From: Branchiostoma floridae
Taxonomy: Eukaryota; Chordata; Leptocardii; Amphioxiformes; Branchiostomatidae
Reading direction: 5' to 3'
Length of the DNA: 61,168 bases
Assembly: GCF_000003815.2 (NCBI RefSeq)
Contig: NC_049983.1
Location: forward strand, 20,551,682-20,612,849
In this document: in pieces, positions 45,401-57,464 of the stretch
How positions within the stretch are numbered: the stretch's first letter is position 1
Layout: each line of letters opens with the position of its first letter
Position numbers and translations under genes: made by a program
Notes under the pieces: model-generated
The model's input: the letters and a program-made list of their open reading frames with translations, nothing else
Database searches by the model: none
Told to the model about the DNA's origin: nothing

Positions 45401-48400
45401 TGGCCAGATCTTAATACCACATCGCAGTGCTCACATTGACTGGCCTATGTGGTCACTGTGATGTTGCAGCAAGACAAGGCCCTCTTCTGGGCAACAAATT
45501 ACATGTACATGTACTATCACATACACACCTTAAAACTTGTGACTTATACTTTTGGCTACTGCAGGTGTACTGCAATTTTCTAGGTGTCACGAAAAAAGTT
45601 GTCATGAAAGTTTCAACATGTACAGTATGCAGTCCTATTATGATAAATGCAGCATCACTGAGACCACAAGTTGAAGACTGAAGTGCCGGTGGAGAGTTGC
45701 GCTGGTCCAGGCAGAAGGTCCTTGAAGTGAAGTGCACTGGTCCTGCTGACAACACAAAATGGCCCTACTAACTACACAAACCCGTAGGGACATTCTGATG
45801 TTGTCTGCATGACCAGGCAAGGTGTCATCGTCACATCTCACCATCCTTAAAGGTCAATCTTTTTCCCAACTATTACATCATTCATAAATGTTCAAAGTGC
45901 ACAGCAAACAATTGAACTCTCACTGTGATATTGAGTTTGTTCTAGAGATAGGGTAGGTACAGGAGACTTGGTCACCTGGACTAATTGTAAACAAAAATAG
46001 CCACTTCTTCGAACTTGTCTTTGCATATTTTGCAATTGTACCAGTAATAAATCAATGTCAAATAGCAAACCATAATTGCAATGCCTTGTGGCACAGGTTG
46101 GACTGCATGCTGTGAAGAACAAAAACGCTACTGTTGTGTTACAAGCTAGAGCTTGAGTTCTGTCACCTCCCTTTATTCATGCAGTAATAATCGTTATTCC
46201 TACAAACCTAAGAGTTCAAACCACATCAAAATAGTTCCTACCTGCTTACCAACATTACACACACTGTTTAGACTAGCAAACTCACAGGTGGAATTAAGAA
46301 TGGTTATCTGAGAAAGTATCTATACATGTACATGTACATAAGTCTAATGGTATCTCTCCCCTCTGTTCCAACAGTTTTCTGTAGGTGACCCTTTTTGGCC
46401 TGCTTTACACCAAACATCGCAGGCATGACATGAAGGAGAGGTGTACAAACAAGGGGGGACACTTACACATGTACCTGTATGTATGTCATTGAGCAGGTTA
46501 CTACACTAGATTCACATCTTTTGAGCTCCCTATTTTTGTGTGTGTACATTTGAATTATGAAACAAATTGTTAACTGAAGAAAATATCAAAGTAAGTATGC
46601 AACTTACTGGTCAAGAATGTATGTCAAAAAGGAGTTACTCAAGCAACTGGATATGATTTTGAAAACTGTCAGACATTTCAGATAGCATCCACTATCTTTC
46701 ATCAGTTGCTTGAGTAAATGCTCTTTGGCACATCTTATCACCTGGATGTCTTCATTGATGGTCAATAATGTATCTTTGAAATTGAATGATCCTTATTGCA
46801 GATAACACAAGACTGTTACAGTCTTGTACAGTCAAATTTTACAAAAATTATGGCTAATCGTCATACAAAACACATTTGAAAGAAAACATTACATATCTAT
46901 GAAGCTATTTACTTGAAAAATTGACCTACCTTTTTGAAATGAAACTTTCCGTTGCAAAGATACTAGCGGGCACAGAGGCGGTAAAATCGAGCCTGTTACT
47001 CTACACTATGTAAGTAAAGCCCTGCGTGCTCCATACTGACTTACACAGAGATATGCTGGCTTATGTGTTTAAGGGGCGTGGTGCCTCATTATGCTGCTGA
47101 CCGGTGGCATCAAGTGACACTTCAAACCGAGAATAAAACATAACCTGCCGTCATCACTTCACAAAGTAAAGGGAAGTCAGTCTGACAAATGTTTCAGTTA
47201 AAACAACTTCTGTCGTAGTGCCTTAGTGCATACATGTATGTGACAATAGCATGATGTGGCAGTCATGCTGAGGTATGGCAAAACTTCTTGCCAAAGGCAG
47301 TGGCTCGAACTAGGGCAAGGTTCTGAATGTGACAGGTGATAGCCAGTTTCAGGTATCTGCTTTGGGCAAACACCATGTTGTGTATCTAAGGGGTGAGTCT
47401 TTTGGAATGAAAGAGCCTTTCTTCTGTGGCATACATACATGTTCCATATTCCTGTAGGATGCACACTGTAACACAGTTATACAATGTACCACTATGAAAG
47501 TCCTTTATTGTTTTATCAAAGTAACCAATGTTTGTTCAATTTAAGTCAAACATGCTATTTTTGATGCATCGTCTTGTAAAAAATTTTCAGGTGGTTTAAA
47601 AAGATATCTTAAATGTTGACATAAAGCCCTTAAAAATCAATGCAGCAGCTCTTCATAACTACTGCTAAATATTGTAATTAAGTTCTTTTGGAAACTTTAA
47701 GTCCCATCTGAGGAGATGTACGTGACCAGCCTCCTTCAGGACAATCAGCGGGCACTTAGCACAGAAACAATGGTAGGTTCTTCAGCGACTGTCAATCACC
47801 AAACTAGTTCTACAGGTCCAACTGAAATGATTGCATCATTTGCATGGGTCACAGAATGTCAACAATCATCATAAAATCATCAGCTTTTAATCCTGAGCAA
47901 GCTCTTAAAAACCATCTAATGTCAGAACCACCTAATGTCAGAAATTAAGGTTGTGCAGAAATCTGGAAAGGCAGGAAGAAAATGCATGGAAATGAAGTTA
48001 TGACAGTCATACAGTAACGTTATAGGCTTAAACTCAGACATTCCAATTGAGTGCTCACATGCATTACATACCCGAGGATAGGGAAGACCGGTGGGCGTGT
48101 TCTCAAACGCGGGCAGTAACCTCGTCCCGAGGTCGTGCGCCAGCTCCAGTAGATCGTTCTCGTACCCGTCGGGCTGCAGGTCCCCGAACGGCTGCAGGGG
48201 GTCCGTGATAATGAGGTGGGCTGACAGGAGAGCGCCCAACACCCTGGGGAGATAATCGGCAATAGCGCAACAATGAAGCAGTGTTCTGGACAAGTCAGAC
48301 TACCTGTCATATGTGCTTCTTTCTACTTGCATAGGCTCCTTATTAGGGAACATTTGTCTACTTGACCAGTACACAAATTCTACCAGTTACCCATCAATTC

Positions 48401-51400
48401 AAGTACATTAGAATAACAAATCACTGGTGACTGGTGGACTTCAAGATCTCTATCTCCCAAGTAGCAGGAATATTTTCATTCTTGCAAACCAACCATCTGT
48501 CTGTTGATTATTTAACCCAGTCTAAAAACCATTACACCACTTTGGAAGTGGTATTACAGGTACCGCCACATATATTGGCATAGATACTGGGATGGTTTTC
48601 TAGTAAACAGCAGATTACAGTCAGACAAAAACTTCAACCATCTGAAGCACTGGGATGTGTAAATGGACACCAAAAATTCTTTCCTCTGTTATTCCCAATC
48701 CACCTACATGTAGTTCCCCCATTATCTTCTCTCCATACAGCAAACTTTGGAACCTGGTAAGAACTGTTAACAAGCTACCAAATCCTTGTTTAGAATAAGA
48801 TAGTGCGGACAAATATAACTTGACATGGCATCACCACAACTGAGGCATCCACCCTCCCTCTAAAGGACGACACTTAAACAACTTCCGCTCAACCCGCGCA
48901 GGTAAGGCTGTTAATGCAGGGGTGCAAATGAGGGCAGCACAAACAATGGTAGGAATGCTAATTTATAACCCATAAGGATACCAAACAAGCACTGGCGTGA
49001 CACAAACATGGTCCATGTAAAACTGCACACACCACGCCATGTGCAACTGCTAAAACATAACAAGAATACTTCCAGTCCAACTGTTGGCAAAATTTCACAC
49101 CAGCTTTAATACCAAACAGTCAAACAACCATAGATCACAACAGTCCTTCCACAAATCAAGACTTACAACTACCACAAACCAAGGGGGTACTATGAAATTG
49201 CTCGAACTAGCATTAAAAAAACAATCCTCCCTGACACCTAGTATCAAGACCACGACAGTTAAGCAATAATTACAAAGCTTGACAAGGTGGGTGTACCTGC
49301 TCCATGGTAAGGTTTACATGAGGTCCACCCATCTGTGATCCTACCCTGTGCTGTACCATGCTGAAGTGAGGCGCCCTGCCTACCTGTCCCAGCACTAATC
49401 CCTGCCACATTTGCATATCATTCTGGCTGGGGGCCACACGTGGGACAGGGGGATCCACTCACACAGCATACCTGCACAGTCCAATCTGTGTTTCTGTACC
49501 TTGGAACTACATTTGTAACCCCCCAAAAACATCACATGAACAGCTAGGACAATTTCCTCCTCAAAAATAAAGTCAGTTTATCAAACTTTATGGTTTTAAC
49601 CCCTGGACAAAAGGAGACTTTACATTCCTATTGGGAACACTTGGGAGAGATTACCCATAAATCACCTGCATTCTTATCAGAGTTACCTGGGATCTTAAAC
49701 AAAGGCACTGCCCTGTGGCCCCAGGTGAGGGGAGAACATTTACTTAAGTGGATAAACTATCCCAATCACAGGGACACTCCCCTCCCTGGATCAACCAATC
49801 ACACAGATTACTTACTATAAGTATAACAACAAATATACAACTGGCTCTGATACAGTAAGTAACGTCTTAAATAAAGTTTGGAGAAAAGCTTTCTGTGATT
49901 CTAATCAAGAAAGTATTCTCATTAGAAAACAGAGGTAGGATAGCCACAAAACAAACATTTTTTGCAGACAACAATTTTGATGTCCACCCTCAAGGTAAAG
50001 AGTTCTTCAGGAGACACAAAGTCTGATGACTCTGGCCTTCATTGTGTCAGCAACCTGTTTTACACCATAAATCTTGGTGTAAGCAGCCAGGTAGAAATAT
50101 GCATGACATATGATACAACCAGAGGTCGAATCGCGCAGATATAGCAGTAGTCGGAAAAATTACACGGGCGCTCTTCCTGGGACATCGTGTAATTTTTCCG
50201 ACTGCTACTATATCTGCGCGATTCGACCTCTGCTTGGAGAGTAGACGTTTGGGGCTATAATGCTACGACAACATGCCAAAAAGTTCCTGATGGAATTCTT
50301 TTCTCCATCATTCTCACAAAGAGAAGACACCACAATTAAGGACACATTGTTGGCTTACGAATATTTTGTCGCTCCACTATGTTTAAATGATTAATTCCGT
50401 GTCGTTTGCAGTTATCACTGAATTACAGCGAGATGCCTCCTCTATGTTTGTTCAGTCAGATAGTATAATTACAGCCACAAAATGTGCATTCTCCCCACAG
50501 CATGTTAAGAGGTTGATTGTGCAGAAATGGACTCTTAAAATGAACTGCAAGAGTGCTACAGAACATTACAAAAGCGTACCCAGGCCTAGCTAATAAAAAA
50601 TCAATTGAAAAGAAGTGAGCTATCTTAAGATACTAGATATGATATTGATGTACATCTATTTACCTTTCATGGGGCACTGAATCTTAAAAATGACTTAAAA
50701 AACATACATACTGGGCTTAACAAAACAAACAAACTAAATAGACATTGAATTCTAACCACCATGATTCAAAAGTTTGAAATTCTATGCCTGACTAGTATAC
50801 TTCCAATGTTTGAATAGTTTTAATATATTTGCATACAAGGTATCTATTATACATCAAGGTCAATGAAGACATGTCTGCATAGTGTAGTACACGTGAGGTC
50901 TACTACATGTCAACCGTAACTAACACCATGTTACACGTAAAAGCAAACTATTGATACAACTGATTTGATTCAATATTTATCATTGTTGTCAACATATTCA
51001 AGAAAGGTACAAGGATGAATGAACAGCATAATTCCAAGAATATCAAGTTGGTAACATGTCTCACTGAGTTATGTGCTTTAACTGCAAATTGTACAAATTT
51101 ACATTGTACAAGGTGTTCTTGTTCTGATTGACTAACCGAAGAAAAGAATGAAATTCTCTTGACTGGCCTTGCATTTCTGTCCCAAGATGGATAATGTCCA
51201 TGAATACTTCATATCGTCTATTGTCCCAGGTCCTTATTGTCCATTTTAAGAGTTCAGCTGGCATTCGCTTTGCTTCACAATTTCAGGTATGTGGATCCAA
51301 AAGTAAACATATCTCTTGGGAATTTATGATGAAGACCCTTTCTCTGACAGAGACACAAACTTCTCAATCTACAAACCTTCCCATGGTACGCAATGGTAAT

Positions 51401-54400
51401 GACCTGTAATTGCAGTGTTTAGAGCAGCACCATAAATATGATATCGACATATGCAGCATGGATAAGCCATCTGGTTGCAAACTGTGGGGAGTTTACGACA
51501 GTTAAAAATGTCATAGCGTGCCCTCCGTGCGTCCCAGGAGACAGTAGACTAGGTCTGGCTGTCACTTTTGGTGTTTCCACTCAATATAATACAGAGTGTA
51601 GGTGGATGTAACAGCAGTTTTTCACAGGGTATGGGTAATGTACAAGTGAAGGTATGACTTTGGTTGATTACCATGCATGGATTCAACAATGAAGATAAAT
51701 ACCTGGTTGATAGAGTCACAAAGTGCTATAAAAATGCTACCAAAGTCCTATATCTACTATTACTTTCAAAACTTTCTCATTTCAGAAACTTCTTTGTGCA
51801 GGCCTGAAGGACTTTGAATGGTTTAAGGACATGAAATTTTTGCCACATAAATATTATGATAATACCGATACATGTACAGGACTGTCAGAGATAATTTTTT
51901 TCTACTGACAGAATTCTTCATCATCATATCAAAGAGTAACAGTGTCCTCATTACCTCAGGAAAATACAATTTTGGCCAATGCAATAACAATCTATCTAAT
52001 GACACTGACAACTAGTAATACATGTAGTAGCAGTTATTTGCAGCTGCTGATCTAAGGTTCTTTCAATCATATGTTCTCTTTCTGTTTGTTGACTTAAAAT
52101 TAGCCTGAAGATGTGCAAAAGGGTATTCATGTATGTTATTTACAATAATTCATGAGAACCACAAAAAATGGAATGAACTTGAGAATAACGGTATTGTACA
52201 TGACAGTCCATACTATAGTAACTACCTATAAGAGGGGAAAAAGCTACCAGGAAGACAGATTCGGGTAATGTACGAGTCATGTCTACATGTCGCTGTGGCG
52301 CAAGCGATAACTCAATCCCACTGCTTGGCCACCTCCATCAATCCTAGGGTTGACCCCAACTCAAACTACTCGTGAATGATTTTGAATGGTGCCGTAAAGC
52401 CGTCCACCCCATGCATGAGGGAGCTTCAGGTGTCAAAGAACCCAACACACTCATTGAGAAGATTAGGGTGACCCAGTGTGCTTGGCCAGAACTTGAGCTG
52501 TAGCAAAGCCACATTGCACTACAGTACTACTGGCTACTTGAAAATGCATTATGCTTCACCTCAACTGAGGATGACTGCTTTTCCTTATTTCTCATGTCAT
52601 GTAACATGCAGAGGGCATGACCTTTAGAACAGGTGTCATGTTGGCACACACCTGTCCAGCTGGCAGCATGTATCTATAGCTTATTGTCAATACAGCTGAC
52701 AGGTCTCATGTATTATTCACACGGACACGGCAACTAGTTAACTGTACCCAGCACGGAGGGAGGAAATTATGGTGTCAGCACTCACCATGTTAGACAAATT
52801 GCACGACTGACTATAATCCATAATCATAGTCGTCACTTTCAACTAAAAAAATTCACACTTTGTCAGCACAAACAGAGCTCCATAGCTCATGCTTACACAT
52901 GTACAGTAGGCGTAATGACATTCCAATACATTCTGTCAACTCAATTTTTCCATTTCAACCGCCAGGGCTTTGGCAGTGCTATCTTATGTTAGTTACGAGT
53001 ACAATGTTGTGTTGTTAAGTGTGTTATCTTCATACACATACATTTTTATGATCACTAATTAAGTGTTTTAGTTCGAGCTGCAGGCGTGATTACAACTGTA
53101 TATATTGTGCCTCTATATAAACTAGATCACAGATACAAATAGCTGTTTTCAGATAGCTACAACAAATGCCTGAAATGTATGTCAGCGGAAATAAGGCTAT
53201 CACACTGTAATCTCATGCAGCAGGCAGCAGGTGCAATGGTGAGGTGAAAGAAGCTTTCATAACCACAAGAATGATTATGAACAAGGATGGCACACTTCTG
53301 CTACAACCACTGATATGTAGCATGCTGTCTTCTCTGGAGACCAGGTTCAGGCTTGATAAATAATATTTAAACTTAAAGTAACGTTGCAATAATTTTCTCT
53401 TTTAGTTTAATGCTACAGCAAAGAATAAAGCATGTACTGTCAAAGCCAGCTTCTTGTTAACTGCAGATAACTTCAAGTTGGTGTAAGTAACCTGTAAGCT
53501 CATTTATCACATAGTAGTAGGCAAAATGCTGACAACAAAATACTGCCATATAAGCTAAACCTGGGGCTGTGGGGTGTAAAGCATGAGGCTTCTGGCAAGT
53601 TGACATTTGACCCAGCGCGTTGCATGTGCCTGTAGGCAGCGGCAGGAGTGGGTCGGTTCATTTTCTACTCTGCTGGAACTTAATGCACAACTAAACAAAG
53701 TGACTTGGGCAGTTAACTGATGTGGAATGGGGTCACCTTTTGGATTAGTGGATATTTTATAAATGTCTTCCTTTGCACATAAAAAAAGCTAGCGCAATCA
53801 TCCAGAAGAGTAGTGGTAACCTTGTGTGCTTGGCTATAAAAGAGAGCCACAACGAAGGCACATTGCACTATCAGCTATCAAAATAGCATTACATTTCGTC
53901 TGAAGCATTACGTACACTTCAAATTTGACTGAGGCAAGAAAGAGAGAGGAAATCAAACTAACATATAATGATCACAAATGAACTCTAGTGCTAAGTGCTA
54001 ACATGTAATAACCACGACTGCCAGAAAACAGCCACATCATTTTCAGCGGCTAGAATGAAAGAGTCTGGATAATCATACCCCACAGCCTGGTAACATTACA
54101 GTCTCCCAAATGTCAGGGCAATAAATAAAGTTGCATGTGAAAGGCCTGGGGAATGAGGCATGATGGAGAACTATTTCTTACCCTATCAGTATCTCAGTAC
54201 CAACACATTTGTGACAAACAATTTTATTCTGGCATGTTGGTTAATAGATTACCTTACAGCAAAGAAAATTCATGCATATCATGATGTACTAATACTACTA
54301 GAATGTTGAGTGTATGTACTGTGTACTAGTATGTGTGTGCGAGGGTGTGCATGCCTGTTTTGACATTGTAAACATTGCTTAAGGTTATGTATCATACAGG

Positions 54401-57400
54401 TTCCTCTACAAACTTGCTGTAGAGGCTAATGCAGAAGCTCTCTATTTTACGATATATAGAAATATGATTATCAGACTTGATGCAGCTTTCTTGGGACGTA
54501 CATTTATAGTACATCTCTCTCTTCCTTTCACACAACCTTTACTGCTGCAGTAGATATCTGCTGTAATGATGTGGGTTGCCAGGAGTGTGGTAAATCAACA
54601 CATATCGGATACATTTGTGGTCCTCCAATACACACTTGCAATTGGATTACAGTAGAAGGTATAACATTTCCCTGCTACCTATTTTCATTAAAAAAAACTA
54701 AACAAGATTGTAGGTCGTACTACAGTATAACTCCCTCTCCCTTACCTCCTTTGGTGCAGGACATCTGCATATTGTAGCAGCAGCAGTGCCGCAGCACCCA
54801 TAAAGATTACTATCTCACATATTGGCTTGTGCGGCAAGTGTTGTTTTGTACCCCAGCTGTTCAGATACATGCAAGGGCTTTCATACGCTTTCTTTTTATG
54901 TTCAAAAACTTGCTTGTTTTTCCAATAACTCCAGATCATTTTTTTAGCATCTATCAATAATATCATATTGGATTAACCTGATACATACCACAAGGCCAAC
55001 TGCCTGCAACAACACGAGCAAAGAGCAAACATGCACTACATAGTATATGGTACTTCAGGACAGCACCTATGCCAGTGTCCAATATGTAATGTAAACTAAT
55101 ACTGCCCACATGTTGGTAATTACCTTATGGTGGCCTCGAACACCTGCACTGTGGTGTTTCTCTCAAACGACACGTTGTCCAGAACCAGCTGAACAGCATG
55201 CTTGAACTCGCTCGCATTCCCCATGATCTGTCGCAGCAGAGAGAGACAATTACAGACATCAGTCAGCCTTAACACTTCTTTATATGACATGTACAGCAAT
55301 GACCTTAAGTAACCCTTGACACTGTAATTGTGCTCATGAGTCGGTTTATCTGAACTTGAATTCAACCTTCAACTTACGTCCTCAGATCAATCAGAAGTGA
55401 CAGTTACTCAGAGATACTGGTGATTGAGGACAGGTGTATGCTCCTTTTACCTCATCATGCATTATCACATACCAGGGCAGGTCTGGGAGTACTTACTGAG
55501 GACTCACAAGGCACAAAATAACTCATCTTTAACTAAAACTTGAAGGCTATTCATTCTATTTTCTGACATAATGCCACATGCAGTGTTTTTGTGTTATTTT
55601 CAGCAGAAAGAAGTGATTACAAAGAAGCTCAAGCAAAATTTGAAAAAATCCTGGATGGAATGTTGATAGCATAAACATCAATGGTGCAAAATAGACATAA
55701 GAAATATTTTGCATCCTGGTTATAGCACCTTTCACCTATTAAAATTTGAATTGGCCACAATGCTGTCTAACATGAGCTAAACAATATCATTTCATCAGTC
55801 TTTTTGTCAGTCATATTTACACTGTATCTACAATCAGTTAATCTGGTTGCAATATATTAGAGTCCTTTGGTGCATAAAAAACAATGAACTTCACTTGAAC
55901 TTTGTTGCAAATTTATGGGACTGAGAATGATCAATCTGGGATTGCATTGAAAAAAAGAAGTTGCTTCCAAATGACATGTATATTTCACAATTTTCGAGTC
56001 GTTATTAAAATTTGTATGACCAAGGATGAAAATTTGTATGACTATGAACAATGAATGATGACTGACTACAGTTGGCATATAGAATGCACAAATCTTTATT
56101 ATAATGCAGATATCTTGAAAGCATGCTGATCCTGTTAGTTTGGGACATCTCATGCAACATTCCTCTACACATAACAAGACAGGAAGAAGTTGGATAGTCA
56201 TACGGGATTGGAGCGGTCAGGTCACACTCACAGCTAGTGTGTCCAGCGTGTCCACCAGGGTCAGCGAGTAGTCGCCCAGGACATCATTAATGTTGATATT
56301 TGCACTGCAACAGAAAAACTATTACATGGTTTTACTGTCTATAGCATGTCTCTGGTCCAACATCACTAAATCATTTGAACTGACAAGTATAATTTTACAC
56401 ATTGATCATACTGGTATAAAAAGATCTAAAACACAAGCCTGCTCCATATGGGACGGTTTGAAATCTGATAAAGTACTGGAAATCAATACAAGGAACCACC
56501 CTGGCACGCCATGCGCTGTACAAGAGCTGCAATAAATCATAACCAGATTTGTCTTCGATCATGTTTCGTTCCGGCTGTCTTTGTCTCACCATGAATAATG
56601 GATGAGCATGTTGGCAAGGATCCTACAAGTTTGAAGACGGTGTGTGGGGAGGTGTGGTTGTACCGTTATGTAAATCATCTATAAGCGGGGCGTCTTTTGA
56701 AGCAGTTCCATGCCTAACTCCACCGCAAAAACGTACAGGATGTTGGAGTTCCTGTTGAAGTCTGATCTAGGTTTTACTTGAGACTGGAATGCGAGACGGG
56801 ACAGCTACAGGCGGAGCCGCGTGGCATGTATGGCGGCACTGATAAATCACCCAAGTCATTAGCATGCCATCGCTAGATCTTTCCGCATACATATTTCCCC
56901 TATAGCTGTTGTTATAAAACCATACCTCCCGCATCGCAACCACGTGCACTTGATGTTTTGTGTTTGTAAAAGTGCATTACAAAACTTGTGCAAAATGGCC
57001 CCCCAAAAAATTGCCGACTTTTTTCAGCACCAATCGGAGCATGCAACCCGGAGCTCCCACTCCCCCTACCGAGTCCCTGCGACCACGATCTTCCCGGGAT
57101 GTATTTAATTGCCCCGGTCGATATACCTGCTGCCAGCTTCAAGGGCATGACCTGCCCTTGGCCGCAGGGATTGCGATAGGCGTTAACAGAAATCATTGAA
57201 AACTCACGGGTTGTCCACATCTGGGCCCCTCCCACTGCAGGCGTGCGGGTTCAGCTCGTCTTTAGGGAAGGCGTATCTCATGTAGTTGTCGTACCCGAAG
57301 TAGAACATCTTGCGGGCCTCTTCGCGCATTTCCAGGCGCAGAGAGTCCGGAAAATGTCCATATTTCCGCCCATTGTACGCATCTTCGTCAGTTAGCACAT

Positions 57401-57464
57401 CTCTCCAATCCAAAGCACTGACAGCGAGGGATATGAAGCAAAGAAACCAGAGATACCAGTCCAT
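36421..57464 (-). CDS. EDEM1: ER degradation-enhancing alpha-mannosidase-like protein 1 (GH47)
   Basis: Thirteen coding exons have matching phases: 57464-57208, 56304-56232, 55227-55124, 48243-48072, 43123-42940, 42428-42337, 42114-42032, 41599-41479, 38252-38082, 37828-37755, 37534-37438, 37041-36850 and 36513-36421 (570 residues, stop TAG). EDEM proteins trim mannose from misfolded glycoproteins in the ER lumen and pass them to degradation. The N-terminus [17 protein letters not shown] is a signal peptide. The GH47 core is complete: [20 protein letters not shown], then [20 protein letters not shown] and [15 protein letters not shown], which hold the counterparts of the acidic catalytic residues. 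N-glycosylation sequons include NAS, NTT, NDT, NKT and NGT. The C-terminus ([10 protein letters not shown] ... MGL) matches EDEM1 rather than EDEM2 or EDEM3, and there is no protease-associated domain or KDEL. Introns 3 and 4 are 6.9 and 4.9 kb; most others are much shorter. Confidence 0.95.
38253..41478 (-). other. EDEM1 intron 8
   Basis: A 3.2 kb intron. An inverted pair, ctgggcactacaagg near 40299 and cttgtagtgccc near 40413, is the only structure noted. A poly-T stretch lies near 39576-39588. Confidence 0.7.
43124..48071 (-). other. EDEM1 intron 4
   Basis: A 4.9 kb intron with a family C repeat at 46631-46753 and several alternating acatgtacatgt words (for example 46323-46340). No nested gene was recognised. 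Confidence 0.7.
46631..46753. repeat. Family C repeat with TTGCTTGAGTAA ends, long copy
   Basis: gttactcaagcaactg at 46634-46649 is inverted by cagttgcttgagtaa at 46703-46717, and cctggatgtcttc follows. The reverse complement aligns with 27792-27872. Confidence 0.6.
50121..50231. mobile_element. Compact palindrome, 46 bp arms
   Basis: Arms 50121-50166 (agaggtcgaatcgcgcagat ...) and 50186-50231 are reverse complements with two mismatches around a 19-base loop. The right arm runs into gcttggagagtagac, a word shared with the palindrome at 27436-27791 (ctctgcttggaga), so the two may be related foldback elements. Confidence 0.75.
52283..52580 (+). mobile_element. SINE-like element with pol III A/B-box sequence
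   Basis: TGGCGCAAGCG at 52296-52306 fits the tRNA A-box consensus TRGYNNARNNG exactly. GGGTTGACCCC at 52347-52357 is one base short of a B box, at a tRNA-like distance. A non-tRNA body follows with blocks shared with 18460-18720 and 53810-53925. This points to a tRNA-derived SINE. The 3' end is approximate and no flanking target duplication was established. Confidence 0.6.
53810..53925 (+). mobile_element. SINE-like fragment
   Basis: gtgtgcttggc, agccaca, cacattgcacta, agctatcaaaat and gcattacattt correspond in order to the 3' body of the copy at 52283-52580. Confidence 0.45.

Larger units (their letters stand above)
48244..55123 (-). other. EDEM1 intron 3
   Basis: The largest intron, 6.9 kb. 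It carries a palindromic element (50121-50231), a SINE-like repeat (52283-52580) and a related fragment (53810-53925). The stretch 48840-49850 is more mixed in composition but shows no exon. Confidence 0.7.

Noticed and set aside
52296-52357. A functional tRNA gene
   Set aside because: The A box fits, but the B box is one base short and no cloverleaf arms or anticodon stem were evident. The segment belongs to a dispersed repeat.
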